44,746 bases of DNA from Alcaligenaceae bacterium (lineage in GTDB: Bacteria > Pseudomonadota > Gammaproteobacteria > Burkholderiales > Burkholderiaceae_B): the NCBI GenBank assembly GCA_947379755.1, contig CANCOC010000019.1, positions 1-44,746 of the forward strand. The letters are read 5' to 3'. The translations under genes and the position numbers were made by a program. Positions 43,617 to 44,746 of this stretch are shown here, in pieces. The notes beneath the pieces were generated by a model. That model had not been told where the DNA came from, did no database searches, and worked only from the letters and a program-made list of their open reading frames with translations. The first letter of the stretch is position 1. Every line of letters starts with the position of its first letter.

Positions 43617-44588
43617 ATGACGACACAACATATTGCCATCATTGGCGCAGGGATCGCAGGCTTAAGCTGCGCCACGACTTTACAACAGGCTGGCCATACT
43701 GTGCACCTCTTTGACAAGGGCCGCGGCATCGGCGGGCGTTTAAGTACGCGACGCAGCGACCTGTGGCAATGTGATCATGGCGCACAATACTTTACCGCCA
43801 GCGACCCTGCCTTCGGACAGCAAGTCAGAGAGTGGATAGATGCTGGCGTGGCAGCACTGTGGGAGCCTGCGCTCCAAGTGTATACGGAAGGTCTCTGGAA
43901 CGCTCCAAAGGGTATGACAAACCGCTATGTTGGCGTCCCTGGCATGTCCGCCCCTGCCCGCGCACTGGCCAAAACCCTTGATGTGCAGACGTCCACCACG
44001 ATAGAGCATCTGTTGCACACGCCCGCCGGCTGGCAGCTGCACAGCGCCGAACACGGTGCACTCGCGCAGCGTTATTCACAGGTCGTCATCGCGGTACCGC
44101 CCATTCAGGCGAGTGCCATACTGGGTGAAGCTTCAAGTATGCTAAAAAAAGTCGCCCAAAGCATTGTGATGCAGCCCTGCTGGACTGTGATGATGCAATT
44201 CACCGTCCCTCTTGCCCTGCCCTTTGACGCCGCATTTATCAACACAGGCCCTTTGAGCTGGGTTGCACGCAATACCAGCAAGCCGTCACGATCCGGACTG
44301 GAGACCTGGGTGCTGCACGCTACGCCAGCCTGGGCGCAGGCGCATCTGGAGCAGACCGCACAGGAGATTGGTCCCGAGCTGATCCAGGCCTTCAAATCGC
44401 TGGGTGGTGCAGAGCCGGATAGCTGGTCAGCGCATCGCTGGCGCTATGCAAGCTCCGAACCGGGCATCAATCTCAGCTCAATCTGGGATCAGCAAACAAG
44501 CATTGGACTATGCGGTGACTGGCTCAATGGCGGTCGCGTTGAGGGCGCCTGGCTCAGCGGCCGGTCACTTGCCGCGAAAATGTTATAG
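43617..44588 (+). CDS. FAD/NAD(P)-dependent amine-oxidase-like oxidoreductase (renalase-like)
   Basis: A 323-residue flavoprotein with the Rossmann motif IAIIGAGIAGLSCATTLQQAGHTVHLFDKGRGIGGR and a C-terminal LCGDWLNGGRVEGAWLSG dinucleotide-binding segment. Renalase-type proteins oxidise reduced nicotinamide isomers; bacterial relatives often neighbour photolyase or cryptochrome genes. Its ATG lies 24 nt from the divergent DUF2805 start. Confidence 0.9.
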   Translation: MTTQHIAIIGAGIAGLSCATTLQQAGHTVHLFDKGRGIGGRLSTRRSDLWQCDHGAQYFTASDPAFGQQVREWIDAGVAALWEPALQVYTEGLWNAPKGMTNRYVGVPGMSAPARALAKTLDVQTSTTIEHLLHTPAGWQLHSAEHGALAQRYSQVVIAVPPIQASAILGEASSMLKKVAQSIVMQPCWTVMMQFTVPLALPFDAAFINTGPLSWVARNTSKPSRSGLETWVLHATPAWAQAHLEQTAQEIGPELIQAFKSLGGAEPDSWSAHRWRYASSEPGINLSSIWDQQTSIGLCGDWLNGGRVEGAWLSGRSLAAKML

Positions 44589-44646
44589 ACTTTGACCACA
44601 ACAATGGCTTGCAGATCGCGAGCATGAAACAGACGGAGCAAAAATA

Positions 44647-44746
44647 ATGATGCAACTTTATTACGCGGCCACTTCACCCTATGTCCGCAAAGTCATGATC
44701 GTCGCGCACCATCTGGGCGTGGTCGACAAGATTGAAAAACTGACAG
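44647..44746 (+). CDS. Glutathione S-transferase, N-terminal part
   Basis: The frame runs off the right edge after 33 codons: MMQLYYAATSPYVRKVMIVAHHL is the thioredoxin-like N-terminal domain with the glutathione-site Ser (SPYVRK). GGAG lies 8 nt before the ATG. It follows the FAD oxidoreductase gene after 58 nt. Class and function cannot be settled from this fragment. Confidence 0.8.
   Translation, partial: MMQLYYAATSPYVRKVMIVAHHLGVVDKIEKLT

Overview
The window looks like chromosomal DNA of a betaproteobacterium of the order Burkholderiales, most likely Alcaligenaceae or a close relative. The reasons are a moderate GC content, gene-dense directons with 1-16 nt overlaps, four stand-alone Bug-type (tripartite tricarboxylate) solute receptors, a LivM-LivG fused branched-chain ABC subunit, and the general character of the proteins. 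No rRNA, tRNA, IS element, prophage or CRISPR array was seen. No gap between genes exceeds about 260 bp. Nothing here was checked against a database; family names come from recognising motifs.

Layout. (1) 1-1157: end of a PQQ-type sugar/sorbosone dehydrogenase and a di-haem cytochrome c. (2) 1161-1547 (-): a small exported protein made of elastin-like pentapeptides. (3) 1771-5891: malate synthase G (glcB), an M20 metallopeptidase and an orphan MbtH protein. (4) 6022-13963: N-acyl-D-amino-acid deacylase, a NIPSNAP protein, a Liv-type ABC transporter (livH, fused livM-livG, livF, then the binding protein) and a leaderless NMT1-like binding protein. (5) 13960-17862 (-): a three-subunit molybdenum hydroxylase followed by a MoaD/ThiS-like protein ending in Gly-Gly. 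(6) 17975-24810: formamidase-like hydrolase, acyl-CoA-ligase-like enzyme, MFS carrier and three Bug receptors, apparently part of a catabolic island for an unknown, possibly N-acyl or N-heterocyclic, carboxylate.

(7) 24841-34820 is the most interesting region: a selenoneine locus. senB (selenosugar synthase-type glycosyltransferase) lies on the + strand and converges, with a 16-nt overlap, on a nine-gene minus-strand directon. In transcription order this holds an osmoprotectant/ergothioneine-type ABC ATPase, a binding-protein/permease fusion, senA, selD (senC), a PhnD-like binding protein, PhnC-like ATPase, two PhnE-like permeases and egtD. A coherent model is: import of a selenium oxyanion by the Phn-like transporter; reduction elsewhere; selenophosphate by SelD; selenosugar by SenB; hercynine by EgtD; C-Se bond formation by SenA; and import or salvage of selenoneine, ergothioneine or hercynine by the EgtUV-like transporter. 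The biosynthetic enzymes belong to a described pathway. Their packing with two dedicated transporters, one having a permuted domain order, is what deserves follow-up.

(8) 34904-36699: Fsr-like MFS exporter and a two-to-four-TM ion-channel-like protein. (9) 36757-42618: class II aldolase-family protein, TauD-family dioxygenase (-), Bug receptor, MmgE/PrpD protein and an OprB-family porin whose promoter carries a convincing Fur box. (10) 42634-44746: SDR, DUF2805 protein, FAD-dependent amine-oxidase-like protein and the start of a glutathione S-transferase.
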